64,000 nt of DNA from Gammaproteobacteria bacterium. GTDB lineage: Bacteria > Pseudomonadota > Gammaproteobacteria > Steroidobacterales > Steroidobacteraceae. Position numbers and translations under genes: made by a program. Shown here piece by piece: positions 18,916 to 28,034 of the stretch. Within the stretch, counting starts at the first letter, position 1. Each line of letters begins with the position of its first letter. The notes below the pieces were generated by a model, which had not been told where the DNA came from, ran no database searches, and saw only the letters and a program-made list of their open reading frames with translations. The stretch is taken from NCBI GenBank assembly GCA_016707425.1, contig JADJHU010000015.1, forward strand, positions 558,001 through 622,000. The letters run 5' to 3'.

Positions 18916-20325
18916 ATGCAACTCGAATTCTTCGGCGCCGCGGGCGAAGTCACCGGTTCCTGCCACATCCTGAGAGTCGGGCGGCAGCAGCTGCTCCTCG
19001 ACTGCGGCCTGATCCAGGGTGGAGGCGATGCCGAGCAGCGCAACCGACGGGATTTCCCCTTCGAGGCGGGCGCCATCGACGCGGTGGTCCTGAGCCACGC
19101 CCACATCGACCACTGCGGGCGGCTGCCCCTGCTGGTGAAGCGCGGTTACCGCGGACCGGTCTACACCAGCCGCGCCACGCGTGAGCTGCTGCCCATCCTG
19201 CTCGAGGATTCCGCGCGGCTTGCCGAGCGCGATGCGGAACGCAACGGGCGCGCGCCGCTCTTCAGCGTCGCCGACGTGGCGCAGACCCTGCGGCTGGTCA
19301 AGGTGCTCCCCTACGATGAGCAGCGCAGAGTCGTGCCGGGCGTCACGGTGTGCCTGCGCGATGCGGGGCACATCATGGGTTCAGCCAGCGTCGAGCTGTG
19401 GCTGGAAGAGCTCGGCGTGCAACGGAAGCTCGTCTTCAGCGGCGACCTCGGCCAGTACGATTCACCGATTCTCCTCGACCCGTACCGGATGCAGGATGCC
19501 GATCTCGTGGTCATGGAGAGCACCTACGGTGACCGGCTGCACCGCAGTCGTGAGGCCACCGAGCAGGAGCTTGGTGAGATCGTTGCGATGGCGGTGCGCG
19601 ATGGCGGCAACCTCGTCATCCCCGCCTTCGCCGTCGGACGCAGCCAGGACCTGCTGTATCTCTTCGGCAAGTACTACGAGCGCTGGCAGCTGGATCGCTG
19701 GCAGATCTTCCTCGACAGCCCCATGGCGATCGAGGCGAGCGCCGTGTACTGGAGACATATCGAGCGCCACGACCAGGAGGCGCTGCGCCTGCGCGAGGAG
19801 TTCGGCGCGATGCCGGGGCTGCCGAATCTCGTCCTCAGCCGCACGAGCGAGGAGTCGCGCGCCATCAATGCGCGACGCACGGGAGCGATCATCATCGCGG
19901 GCAGTGGCATGTGCAACGGCGGGCGCATCCTGTACCACCTCAAGCACAGTCTGGGCCGCTCCGAGTGCCACGTGGTCATCACGGGATTCCAGGCTCCCGG
20001 TACGCTCGGGCGCGCGCTGGTCGACCGGCGCTCGACGGTGCGGATCCACGGCGAATCGATCGCGGTGGCCGCGCGGATCCACACGCTCGGCGGACTCTCT
20101 GCGCATGGCGATCAGGACGATCTCGTGCGCTGGTACGGGAGCTTCGAGAAACGCCCGCCGGTCTGGCTCGTGCACGGCGAGCCCCATGGTGCACAGGGCC
20201 TCGCGGCACGGCTCGGGGCCATGGGTGCGCGGATCACGATCGCGCAAGCCGGCGAGATCGTCGACTTCGCAGCGTTGCCGGCGTCAGACCCGGGCGCCCC
20301 ACAGCCGGTCGGCGTGAGCGGCTGA
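18916..20325 (+). CDS. Beta-CASP metallo-beta-lactamase-fold protein (RNA-processing exonuclease type)
   Basis: The product has about 469 residues. The metallo-beta-lactamase core shows LSHAHIDHCGRLP (HxHxDH), then DAGHIMGSASVEL, FSGDLG and MESTYGDRLH. The beta-CASP insertion and C-terminal motifs follow: PAFAVGRSQDLLYL, GSGMCNGGRILYHL and GLSAHGDQDDL. Such proteins are annotated as MBL-fold RNA-specificity factors and are likely RNA nucleases. The frame is open upstream; MQLEFFGAAGEVTGSC at ATG 18916 is the normal family start (ATG 18883 is an alternative), but no clear ribosome-binding site is seen. Its 3' end overlaps the convergent kinase gene by 214 bases. Confidence 0.88.
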   Translation: MQLEFFGAAGEVTGSCHILRVGRQQLLLDCGLIQGGGDAEQRNRRDFPFEAGAIDAVVLSHAHIDHCGRLPLLVKRGYRGPVYTSRATRELLPILLEDSARLAERDAERNGRAPLFSVADVAQTLRLVKVLPYDEQRRVVPGVTVCLRDAGHIMGSASVELWLEELGVQRKLVFSGDLGQYDSPILLDPYRMQDADLVVMESTYGDRLHRSREATEQELGEIVAMAVRDGGNLVIPAFAVGRSQDLLYLFGKYYERWQLDRWQIFLDSPMAIEASAVYWRHIERHDQEALRLREEFGAMPGLPNLVLSRTSEESRAINARRTGAIIIAGSGMCNGGRILYHLKHSLGRSECHVVITGFQAPGTLGRALVDRRSTVRIHGESIAVAARIHTLGGLSAHGDQDDLVRWYGSFEKRPPVWLVHGEPHGAQGLAARLGAMGARITIAQAGEIVDFAALPASDPGAPQPVGVSG

Positions 20326-21443
20326 GTCCTCGTCCGGTGCGGGGAGAGCTCGGCGAGCAGGGCCTCGACGCTGTCGAGGCGCTGCTCGCGATCCTTGGCC
20401 ATGAGCCGGTCGAGCAGCGGCTGATGTGCCGCAAGCGACTGCGGCAGCCGCGGGACCGGTGCCTGCACGTGCTGTCGCAGCACTTCGAGGGCACTCGTGC
20501 CCGTATGCGGCTTCCGGCCCGTCAGCATCTCGTGGAAGATCACGCCGAGACTGTAGAGATCCGTACGCCGGTCGAGCACGCGGCTCAGGTCACGATGCAC
20601 GAGACCTGCGGCGTGCACGATGCTCAGGGCCTCGGCGATGCGGCGCAGATACACGAGACTCTGGTCCGGTGAAATGCCCTGCTGGAGGCGCGCCTTCAGA
20701 TCCCCGCAGGGAAAGTACTCCATGGCGAGGTACTCGTGACCGCCGTAGGTCCCATAGTCGTAGATGTCGACGATCGACGGGTGGTCGAGGGCTGCGATCG
20801 CGGCGTATTCGCGTGCGAAGAACTGCCGGGCGTCGGTGCCCTCTCCATGATTCCTGCGGCTCACCTTGAGTGCGACCTTGCATTCGAGCTCCTCGCTGTA
20901 CGCGAGATACACCACGGCCTTGTCCGATTCGCCGAGGCGCCGCAGGATCGCATAGCGCGGGATGACGTGCGATACGGGGACTTCCGTGGGGGGATGCAGG
21001 ACGGGTGCTGCAGCCGGCACGTCGTGACGCGGCCTGCGGCCGTACTCCTGCACCCGCAGAGCGAGGCGCATGGCCACCAGGAGCCGCCCCGTGGTGACGA
21101 GGCTCTTGGGCAGATAATCGGCGGCACCGAGTCGCAGCGCGCGCACGGCGGCGAGCTCGTTGCCGTCGTCGGCGAGGACGATGACAGGCGGAAGCTCTGC
21201 CTGCTCGCGCAGACGTCGCAGCCATTCGAGGCCCGGAGAGTCGGCCGCATCCGGATCGGTACCGAAGCTCGTGCCGAGCAGCACGAGATCGAACTGCCCG
21301 AGTGCAGAGGAGTCGACCAGCCGCTGCAGCTCCGCCGGATCGGCGCGCGTCGTCAGCGCCGTCGGCCACGCGATGCTGAGGTGATGCTGCACCCAGGTGC
21401 AGTAACTGGCGTCAGGGTCGACGATCAGGATGCGTTCCGCCAC
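20112..21443 (-). CDS. Receiver-kinase fusion lacking kinase catalytic loop and activation segment
   Basis: The product has 443 residues. Residues 1-125 form a CheY-like receiver (MAERILIVDPD, LRLGAADYLPKSL). The expected phospho-acceptor Asp at the end of beta-3 is not found: FDLVLLGTSFG has Gly there. From about 150 comes a Ser/Thr kinase domain with YAILRRLGESDKAVVYLAY and the ATP Lys in CKVALKVSRR. It reads IVHAAGLVHRDL and then joins directly to SRVLDRRTDLYSLGVIFHEM. The KPxN catalytic loop, DFG and activation segment, roughly 50 residues, are absent, in frame. The domain ends near SPHRTRTQ (about 20330). The last 70 or so residues read antisense through the MBL gene and are not family-like. 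It is either a pseudokinase or a gene with an internal deletion. Confidence 0.75.
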   Translation of the reverse strand: MAERILIVDPDASYCTWVQHHLSIAWPTALTTRADPAELQRLVDSSALGQFDLVLLGTSFGTDPDAADSPGLEWLRRLREQAELPPVIVLADDGNELAAVRALRLGAADYLPKSLVTTGRLLVAMRLALRVQEYGRRPRHDVPAAAPVLHPPTEVPVSHVIPRYAILRRLGESDKAVVYLAYSEELECKVALKVSRRNHGEGTDARQFFAREYAAIAALDHPSIVDIYDYGTYGGHEYLAMEYFPCGDLKARLQQGISPDQSLVYLRRIAEALSIVHAAGLVHRDLSRVLDRRTDLYSLGVIFHEMLTGRKPHTGTSALEVLRQHVQAPVPRLPQSLAAHQPLLDRLMAKDREQRLDSVEALLAELSPHRTRTQPLTPTGCGAPGSDAGNAAKSTISPACAIVIRAPMAPSRAARPCAPWGSPCTSQTGGRFSKLPYQRTRSS

Positions 21444-21628
21444 GATGACTACGGCTCCATCCGGAAGCGCCGGTGCCGGCGTCGGGGTTGGGATTTCTAT
21501 GCGGGCTGCGATGTACGGATCGTTTCTAGCCCATCCCGGCGCCGGTGTCCGTGAACTGTATCATCAGGTCCCCAGGAGCCGCCGGGCGGCGAGCTATGCT
21601 CAGGGTCCCGCGGTCGAGGGAGTGTCTC

Positions 21629-22579
21629 ATGCGTATCCTTGCTCTGGCCGGCTTCCTGATCGGGCTCGGTGCCGTGCTCGCGCCCTCGCGGGCGGCAAGC
21701 GAAGCGGAGTCGGTCAGCCGCCCGCAGCGTGCCGCCGTGGAGGCATTCCTCGGGGCCGTCGCGAGCGGCAATCCGGGCACGGTCGCCTATGCGCTCCACC
21801 CGACCGAGCTCGAAAAGCTGCGGGCGCGGCTCCTGGAGCTGATGCGCTCGGAGAGCACGCGCGGGGACTTCACGATCCGTTCACGACTCTTCGGCGTGGC
21901 GACGACGCTGGCTGAGCTCGAACGTCTGACAGCCCTGGATTTCTATGCGTTGCTCGGCAGGCGCCTGGTGCTGGTCGGGCGCAGCTACGCGGATGCGCGC
22001 TATCTCGGAGCCGTCCGTGACAGTGGGGATCTCGTGCACGTGGTGCTGCGCGGCAAGCCGCCCGAGGGGCGCGGGACCGTGCAGGTCGTCGAGCTCGTGA
22101 GCATCCTCCCCTACGGCAAGGACTGGAAGGCCGCGATCCCGAGCGAGATCGAGGCGCAGATCGACGATCTCGTGAGCGGGCGGGCGCCGCCCGCCGGGCT
22201 GCCGGTTCCGGGCGTATCCGGGGTGGCGACGGCTGCGCCGGCCGCTCTGACCGGCAACCCGCCGGCGATCCTCGAGCTTCTGAGCGCGGCCGAGAAGGAG
22301 CTTGTCGCGGGTGACTGTGAGAGCTATTACCGTCAGCGCATGAGTCCGGACTTCCGCCGCGTCACGTCCACCAAGGCGCTCGAGGCGCTGATCAGCGGCT
22401 GCCGGCGCAACGACGAGCTGCGCGAGCGGCTGATCGCGACGCTGCGCATCCTGCGCGGGCTCACGCCGCGCTTCGAGTACGAGGGCAATCGTGCGGTCTA
22501 CGACCTCTCGAACCAGGGCCTGCCCTATGACCGCATCGCTCTCCAGCGCATCGACCGGCGCTGGTACGTCGCGGAGTAG
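21629..22579 (+). CDS. Secreted protein of unknown function
   Basis: The 316-residue product has an N-terminal signal peptide, MRILALAGFLIGLGAVLAPS, with likely cleavage near SRAA. No domain is recognised. It has two halves joined by a Pro/Ala/Gly linker around residue 190-215. The first resembles small alpha+beta periplasmic domains (AFLGAVASGNPGTVAYALHP), and the second (LLSAAEKELVAGDCESYYRQ) has a single Cys pair (Cys near 235 and 261). The frame opens earlier at 21545, but ATG 21629 with GAGGGAG upstream is the clear start. It is followed by a GNAT gene after seven bases. Confidence 0.7.
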   Translation: MRILALAGFLIGLGAVLAPSRAASEAESVSRPQRAAVEAFLGAVASGNPGTVAYALHPTELEKLRARLLELMRSESTRGDFTIRSRLFGVATTLAELERLTALDFYALLGRRLVLVGRSYADARYLGAVRDSGDLVHVVLRGKPPEGRGTVQVVELVSILPYGKDWKAAIPSEIEAQIDDLVSGRAPPAGLPVPGVSGVATAAPAALTGNPPAILELLSAAEKELVAGDCESYYRQRMSPDFRRVTSTKALEALISGCRRNDELRERLIATLRILRGLTPRFEYEGNRAVYDLSNQGLPYDRIALQRIDRRWYVAE

Positions 22580-22586
22580 GCTGCCT

Positions 22587-23093
22587 GTGCTGAAGATCCG
22601 CGATGCCGTACGCAGCGATGCCGGGGTGATTCATTCGCTGGTGAGTGAGCTCGCCGAGTACGAGCGGCTGGCGCATGCGATGAGCGCCACGGAAGCTGAT
22701 TTCGCGCGCACGCTCTTCGACGAGCCGCGTGTCGCGCGGGCGCTCATTGCCGAGTGGGAGGGTGCAACGGCCGGTCTCGCGATCTATTTCTTCAACTACT
22801 CCACTTTCCTCGCCCGCCCTGGTCTCCATCTCGAGGATCTGTTCGTGCGCCCCGGGCACCGCAAGCTCGGTATCGGCCGGCGCCTGCTCGCCGAGCTCGC
22901 GCGCCGCGCGCAGGCCGCCGGCTGTGGCCGCATGGAATGGGCAGTGCTCGACTGGAACGAGCCGGCGATCCGCTTCTATCGCGCGCTCGGTGCGCAGCCA
23001 CTGGACGAGTGGACGGTCTTCAGGCTGGAGCGGAGTGGAATCGCCGCGCTCGCTGGTGAAGCGCGCGCCGAGGACGCTCACCCGGCACGGTGA
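22587..23093 (+). CDS. GNAT-family N-acetyltransferase
   Basis: The product has about 168 residues. The acetyl-CoA-binding motif is RPGHRKLGIGRRLLAELARR, preceded by the beta-4 strand LHLEDLFVR and followed by MEWAVLDWNEPAIRFYRALG. It starts VLKIRDAVRSDAGVIHSLV from a GTG at 22587. The overall layout resembles spermidine/diamine-type acetyltransferases of the GNAT superfamily, but the substrate is not certain. It probably shares a transcript with the secreted protein upstream. Confidence 0.85.
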   Translation: MLKIRDAVRSDAGVIHSLVSELAEYERLAHAMSATEADFARTLFDEPRVARALIAEWEGATAGLAIYFFNYSTFLARPGLHLEDLFVRPGHRKLGIGRRLLAELARRAQAAGCGRMEWAVLDWNEPAIRFYRALGAQPLDEWTVFRLERSGIAALAGEARAEDAHPAR

Positions 23094-23102
23094 GGACGCC
23101 CG

Positions 23103-23804
23103 CTATTCCTTCGTCAGCACAAACCGTTTCCCCTGCCAGGAGAGCACGGCGCCTTCCGGAGTGATCTGTTCGACGCGCAGACCGTCGGCAGTGGCTTCGC
23201 CTTCGCGCAGGCGATGCATGTTGATGAACACGAAACGGTCTGCCGGCCGTACGGCATAGACGTGCATGTCGAGTCGCAGCTCCGGGATCGAGGCCCCGCG
23301 GGCCACGAGTTCCTCGCGACCCGGGATTCCGGGTACACCGACAGCCGGCTTCGCCGGCACGGTCTGCGGCTCGTCCGGCATGTCCTTCGTGTCCGCTGTG
23401 GCATGGGCTGGCGCCTCCGCCTCGCCCGCGAGCACCGGCTCCTCGAGCAGAGGCGGCGCGCGTGATGGGATGATCCCGGCGCCGGCCGCATGCGCTGCTG
23501 CTGCACCCGCGTCTGTCGCAGACGGACCAGGCCGTGGCGCTGGCTGGCCCGATACGGCCGTCGCCGGTGGGGGCGGTGCGCCCTCGTGCGCGGTCGCCTG
23601 CGCCTGCACCTGTGCGCGTTCGGGCGAGCGTATCAGCAGCCAGGCGACGATCAGCAGATTCACCGCGAGCAGGACGAGGAGCCCGATTGCCCAGACGGGG
23701 AAGCGGCTTCGGGGCGGAGCGAGTTTCACCTCGAACAGCGCGGGCCCGCTCTGGCGCTGGCGCTCGTTTTCGGACTTCTTCAGGGCATCGAGAATGAATG
23801 ACAT
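23103..23804 (-). CDS. gspB: GspB-like general secretion pathway protein
   Basis: A 233-residue bitopic membrane protein. It starts MSFILDALKKSENERQRQSG, the classic GspB N-terminus, has one transmembrane helix near residues 35-57, then a long Pro/Ala linker, and ends with the GspB C-terminal domain (LRLDMHVYAVRPADRFVFIN, EGAVLSWQGKRFVLTKE). In Aeromonas-type systems ExeA and ExeB/GspB place the secretin through the peptidoglycan. The frame opens 14 codons earlier, but ATG 23804 is the family start. It lies five bases after the exeA stop. Confidence 0.88.
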   Translation of the reverse strand: MSFILDALKKSENERQRQSGPALFEVKLAPPRSRFPVWAIGLLVLLAVNLLIVAWLLIRSPERAQVQAQATAHEGAPPPPATAVSGQPAPRPGPSATDAGAAAAHAAGAGIIPSRAPPLLEEPVLAGEAEAPAHATADTKDMPDEPQTVPAKPAVGVPGIPGREELVARGASIPELRLDMHVYAVRPADRFVFINMHRLREGEATADGLRVEQITPEGAVLSWQGKRFVLTKE

Positions 23805-23809
23805 GGGGA

Positions 23810-25447
23810 TCACCCGCCCTGGCTGGTGGCCGGCACCTGCAGCCACGGCGTGTCCGGTGCGGCGAGCGCCGTGTCGAGCATGATGCGCGTCTGGAGGCCG
23901 GCGATGCCGTCGGCGGTCAGCCGGTGGCGGCGCTGGAAGTCCTTCACGAGCTGCGCGAGCTGCGAATCGAACAGCTCGCTCGGGGGCTCCGCGGGCGCGA
24001 GACCCGCGAGGCGCTCGAGGCTCTGACGGAGCCAGCGTACCTCTTCACCGCGCATGCCGAGGGAGAGATCCTTCGACTGACCCGGGCCGCGCCGCCACAG
24101 CAGGATGTAATCGCCGAACCAGTAGCGTGACAGGTCGCCGATGCCAATCGGGCGCTGGGCGCCGCCGAGATCGACGCGGCCGCGTTCGCCGTCGAGCGCG
24201 GTGAGCACGACCTGGTGCGATGCCCCCGTTTCGTCGCTCAGCAGCAGCACGGCCGGACGGTTGAAGAGACGCAGCTCCGCGAGCGAACCTCGCTGCATCA
24301 GGCACTCGAGTCCCGCGCGTGCGGCCTGCGTGCAGGGATCGGTGCCGCCCGCGACATAGCGCAGGCCCCAGAGCGCGAAGAGCTTGTTGAAGGCGTTGTC
24401 GGTATCGGTCTCGTTCGGGTACTTCGCGAGCAGAGAGGCGAAGAGCTCCGGCGGCGGAACCTCGGCGGCCGGCGGGTTCGCCGGCGCTGCGACTGGCGGA
24501 CTCGCAGCACTTGCGGCGGCGGGAGCATGAACCTCTGTGTGCCGGCCGAGCAGATACCACCACGCGCCCGCGCCGCTGCCGGCAAACAGCGCGAGCGCGA
24601 CGGTTGCTGCCATCCAGGGTAGCCACGAGGGCGCGAAGCGGCGGCCGAACACTTCGCCTGCGGCGCGACGCACGAGTCCGGCGGTCACGTGATGATGGTC
24701 CTGGGTATAGGCGCCAAGGAGCGCCCGGTCGCAGATGACATTGATGACGCGCGGTACGCCCTGCGACAGGCGATAGACCTCGCGCAGCGCTCCGGGCGTG
24801 AAGGGATCGCTCGTGGCACCGGCCACCCGCAGCCGATGGCGCACGTAGGCGGCGGTTCCGTCGCCCGAGAGGGGTGCCAGGTGATAGCGACCGGTGATGC
24901 GTTGCGCAAGCTGCCGCAGCTCCGTGCGGCCGAGGAGCTCGCGCAGCTCCGGCTGGCCGATCAGGATGATCTGCAGCAGCTTCTGGGTTTCGGTCTCGAG
25001 GTTGGTGAGCAGGCGCACCTGCTCGAGCACCTCGGGAGCGAGGTTCTGCGCCTCATCGACGACCAGCACGATGCGCTTGCCGTTCGCATGGGCGCGCAGC
25101 AGGTAGTGGCTCAGGATGTCGACCAGGTCCTTGATGCTGCCCTGGGCAGAATCGGGTACGCCGATGCCGAGCTCCTCGCAGAGGGTCAGCAGGAATTCCG
25201 CCGGCGTCATGCGCGGGTTCAGGATCAGCGCCACCTCGGCGTGCTTCGGCACCTGCGCGAGGAGCGAGCGGATGATGGTCGTCTTGCCGGTGCCGACCTC
25301 GCCCGTCAGCTGCACGAAGCCGCCGGCTTCGTTGATGCCGTACACGAGGTGCGCGAGCGCTTCCGCATGGCGCTCGCTCAGGTAGAGGTAGCGCGGATCG
25401 GGGGTGATCGCGAAGGGCTTTTCGTTGAGCCCGAAGAAGAGATACAT
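23810..25447 (-). CDS. ExeA/GspA-type AAA+ ATPase with peptidoglycan-binding domain
   Basis: The product has 545 residues. The N-terminal AAA+ domain starts MYLFFGLNEKPFAITPDPRY, with Walker A GEVGTGKTT at 49-57 and Walker B VLVVDEAQNL near 127-136. A transmembrane helix lies at about 275-300. The periplasmic half ends in a PG_binding_1 domain (about 480-535; LAQLVKDFQRRHRLTADGIA). Family members use ATP and bind peptidoglycan to help assemble the type II secretin. It is cotranscribed with gspB; no other secretion genes are in the window. Confidence 0.92.
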   Translation of the reverse strand: MYLFFGLNEKPFAITPDPRYLYLSERHAEALAHLVYGINEAGGFVQLTGEVGTGKTTIIRSLLAQVPKHAEVALILNPRMTPAEFLLTLCEELGIGVPDSAQGSIKDLVDILSHYLLRAHANGKRIVLVVDEAQNLAPEVLEQVRLLTNLETETQKLLQIILIGQPELRELLGRTELRQLAQRITGRYHLAPLSGDGTAAYVRHRLRVAGATSDPFTPGALREVYRLSQGVPRVINVICDRALLGAYTQDHHHVTAGLVRRAAGEVFGRRFAPSWLPWMAATVALALFAGSGAGAWWYLLGRHTEVHAPAAASAASPPVAAPANPPAAEVPPPELFASLLAKYPNETDTDNAFNKLFALWGLRYVAGGTDPCTQAARAGLECLMQRGSLAELRLFNRPAVLLLSDETGASHQVVLTALDGERGRVDLGGAQRPIGIGDLSRYWFGDYILLWRRGPGQSKDLSLGMRGEEVRWLRQSLERLAGLAPAEPPSELFDSQLAQLVKDFQRRHRLTADGIAGLQTRIMLDTALAAPDTPWLQVPATSQGG

Positions 25448-25489
25448 GCCGGAACGGACGGGTCGGCGGTGGTCGACCGCGGCTCCCAG

Positions 25490-27994
25490 TCAGGTCATCT
25501 GTGCGCCGAGTTCGTGGGGCGCGAAGTCGTCGACGTTGATGATCTCCATGATCTTGCGGTCGTAGTCGCTGAGGAGTGCAGCGTCCCTCTCCGAGAGGAT
25601 GCCGGCCGCGCGTCCCTGCTCGATCATCCCGGGCAGATCGAGTGCCGTGATCCGTCCGGTCTTCACGCCTTCGATGCGCAGCTTCTTCTCGAGCGGTTCA
25701 GCGACCTCTGCCAGCTCGAGGACCTCCTGCAGGAGGCCGAGCGCATTGCCGGGCTCCACGGCGCGGTACACGAGCGCGCACAGCCGGTCACGCGCGGCGG
25801 TCGGATTCAGCACGAGATCGGCGAGCCGGCGACCGAGGCGGTCGTCCGGCGCGGAGTAGGTGAGGCCGCGCGGAAAGACGAGCAGCCGCATTGCACCGGC
25901 GAGGAAGGCGTTCGGGAAGTTCCGCAGGAAACCATGCATCTGTTCCTGCGCTTGGTAGAGAAGCGTCCGGCAGGCCCACTCGACGATCGGCAGGTCGTCT
26001 TTCTGGCGACCCTGGTTCTCGTAGTGCTTGAGGACCATCGAGGCGAGATACATGCAGGAAAGCACGTCACCGAGCCGTGCGGAGAGGTTTTCCTTCTTCT
26101 TGAGATAGCCGCCGAGGGTGAGCATCGCCACGTCCACCGCGAAGGCGAAGGATGCCGAGAAGCGCACGACGTGCTGGTAGTAGCGGGCGGTCGGGCCTTT
26201 CACCGGGACGCGGGTGAAGCGCGCGTTGGTGAGCGCCATGACGAGCGAGCGCATGGCGTTCGAGATCGCGAAACCGATGTGTCCGAAGAGTGCCGTGTCG
26301 AAGGCCGGCACACCCCGCCGCCGGTCGGAATCGTGCGCGGCATTCATCTCGCGGAGCACGAAGGGATGACAGCGGATTGCACCCTGGCCGAAGATCATGA
26401 GGTTGCGTGTGAGGATGTTTGCGCCTTCCACGGTGATCGCCACGGGCACGATCTGGTAGCCGCGACCGAGGTAATTGCGGGGGCCGAGGCAGATGCCTTT
26501 GCCGCCGTGCACGTCCATGGCGTCGTTGGCGACCTGACGGCCCATCTCGGTGATGTGGTACTTGAGCATGGCGGCGGGCACGGCAGGTTTCTCGCCGGCA
26601 TCGATCGCTGCCGTGGTCACCGAGCGCCCCGCATCCATGATGTACGTCGTGCCGACCATCCGCGCGATCACGGTCTCCACACCTTCGAAGCGGCCGACGG
26701 GCATGTTGAACTGCCGGCGGATGCGCGCGTAGGCGCCGGTGGCGAATACCGCGGCCTTGGCCCCGCCCGTGGCGTTCGAGGGCAGCGAGATGCAGCGGCC
26801 GACCGAGAGCTGCTCGACCAGCATGCGCCAGCCCTGGCCGATCATCTTCGGGCCACCGACGATGAAGTCGAGCGGCACGAACACGTCCCTGCCCTGGATC
26901 GGGCCATTCTGGAAGGGGACGTTGAGGGGAAAATGACGCCGGCCGATGCCGACGCCCGCCGTGGAGCGCGGCACGAGTGCCACGGTGATCCCGAGATCGG
27001 TCTCGCCGCCGAGGAGACCCTCGGGATCGAACAGCCGGAAGGCGAGACCGATGACGGTGGCGACGGGCGCGAGCGTGATGTAGCGCTTCGAGAAGTTCAG
27101 CCTGAGGCCCACGATCTCCCGTCCCTGCCAGGTCCCGCGGCAGACGATGCCGGTGTCCGGAATGCCTGCGGCATCCGAGCCGGCCCGGGGTCCGGTGAGC
27201 GCGAAGCAGGGGATCTCGTCGCCGCGCGCGAGGCGCGGCAGGTAGTAGTCCTTCTGTTCCTGCGTGCCGTAGTGGTTCAGGAGTTCCGCCGGGCCGAGCG
27301 AGTTCGGCACGGCGGCGTTCGAGGAGGCCGTGGGGCTCCGGCTCGAGAGCTTGGTGAGGACGCAGGAGTGCGCGTGGGCGGAGAACTGCATGCCGCCGTA
27401 CTTCTTCGGGATGACCATCGCGAAGAAACCCCGGGTCCGGAGGAAATCCCACACGTGCGGCGGCAGGTCGGCACGCCGGTGTGTGATGTCCCACTCATCG
27501 AGCATCCGGCAGAGTTCTTCGCAGGGTCCATCGAGGAAGGCCTGCTCCTCGGTCGAGAGGCGTGGCGGGGCGGCTGCGAGGAGCTTCCGCCAGTCGGGCG
27601 CACCGGTGAAGAGCTCGCCGTCCCACCAGACCGTGCCCGCATCGAGTGCCTCCTGCTCGGTCGGCGACATGGAGGGCAGAAGCCGCAGATAGGCCTTCAT
27701 GAAGGGGCGCGTGATGAGCGCGATGCGCAGCGGACGCACGTTCAGCAGCCAGAGCGCGGCGAGCATCAGCCACAGGAACCCTTTCCAGATCCCGGCCGGC
27801 GCACTCTGCGCGCCGAAGATCGTGTAGGCGGCGAGCAGTACCGTGAAGGTGAGCGTGAAGACGAGCAGACCGACGCGCCTGTAGGCCAGGAGCACGACGG
27901 CGGCTATGAAGGCCAGGGTGAGCCAGCCCCCAACGCTGAACAGCGCATAGATCGCCGTGACGATCAGGATGAGGGTGACGAGGATGCCGATCAT
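25490..27994 (-). CDS. fadE: Acyl-CoA dehydrogenase FadE
   Basis: An 834-residue protein, close to the 814 residues of E. coli FadE. Two to three hydrophobic helices at the N-terminus (MIGILVTLILIVTAIYALFS) anchor it to the membrane. The acyl-CoA dehydrogenase core follows, with CFALTGPRAGSDAAGIPDTG, MVIPKKYGG and the C-terminal DUF1974-type extension. It performs the first, FAD-dependent step of fatty-acid beta-oxidation. It lies downstream of mdh on the same strand, with 75 bases between. Confidence 0.95.
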   Translation of the reverse strand: MIGILVTLILIVTAIYALFSVGGWLTLAFIAAVVLLAYRRVGLLVFTLTFTVLLAAYTIFGAQSAPAGIWKGFLWLMLAALWLLNVRPLRIALITRPFMKAYLRLLPSMSPTEQEALDAGTVWWDGELFTGAPDWRKLLAAAPPRLSTEEQAFLDGPCEELCRMLDEWDITHRRADLPPHVWDFLRTRGFFAMVIPKKYGGMQFSAHAHSCVLTKLSSRSPTASSNAAVPNSLGPAELLNHYGTQEQKDYYLPRLARGDEIPCFALTGPRAGSDAAGIPDTGIVCRGTWQGREIVGLRLNFSKRYITLAPVATVIGLAFRLFDPEGLLGGETDLGITVALVPRSTAGVGIGRRHFPLNVPFQNGPIQGRDVFVPLDFIVGGPKMIGQGWRMLVEQLSVGRCISLPSNATGGAKAAVFATGAYARIRRQFNMPVGRFEGVETVIARMVGTTYIMDAGRSVTTAAIDAGEKPAVPAAMLKYHITEMGRQVANDAMDVHGGKGICLGPRNYLGRGYQIVPVAITVEGANILTRNLMIFGQGAIRCHPFVLREMNAAHDSDRRRGVPAFDTALFGHIGFAISNAMRSLVMALTNARFTRVPVKGPTARYYQHVVRFSASFAFAVDVAMLTLGGYLKKKENLSARLGDVLSCMYLASMVLKHYENQGRQKDDLPIVEWACRTLLYQAQEQMHGFLRNFPNAFLAGAMRLLVFPRGLTYSAPDDRLGRRLADLVLNPTAARDRLCALVYRAVEPGNALGLLQEVLELAEVAEPLEKKLRIEGVKTGRITALDLPGMIEQGRAAGILSERDAALLSDYDRKIMEIINVDDFAPHELGAQMT

Positions 27995-28034
27995 GATGAC
28001 TCCTCTGGGGCCCGCATCCGACTATAGCGAGGCC

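Noticed and set aside
24689..28027. A very long open frame (over 1,100 codons) on the plus strand opposite exeA and fadE
   Set aside because: It is His/Glu/Arg/Ala-rich with no domain and lies antisense to two clear genes; long shadow frames are expected in GC-rich DNA.
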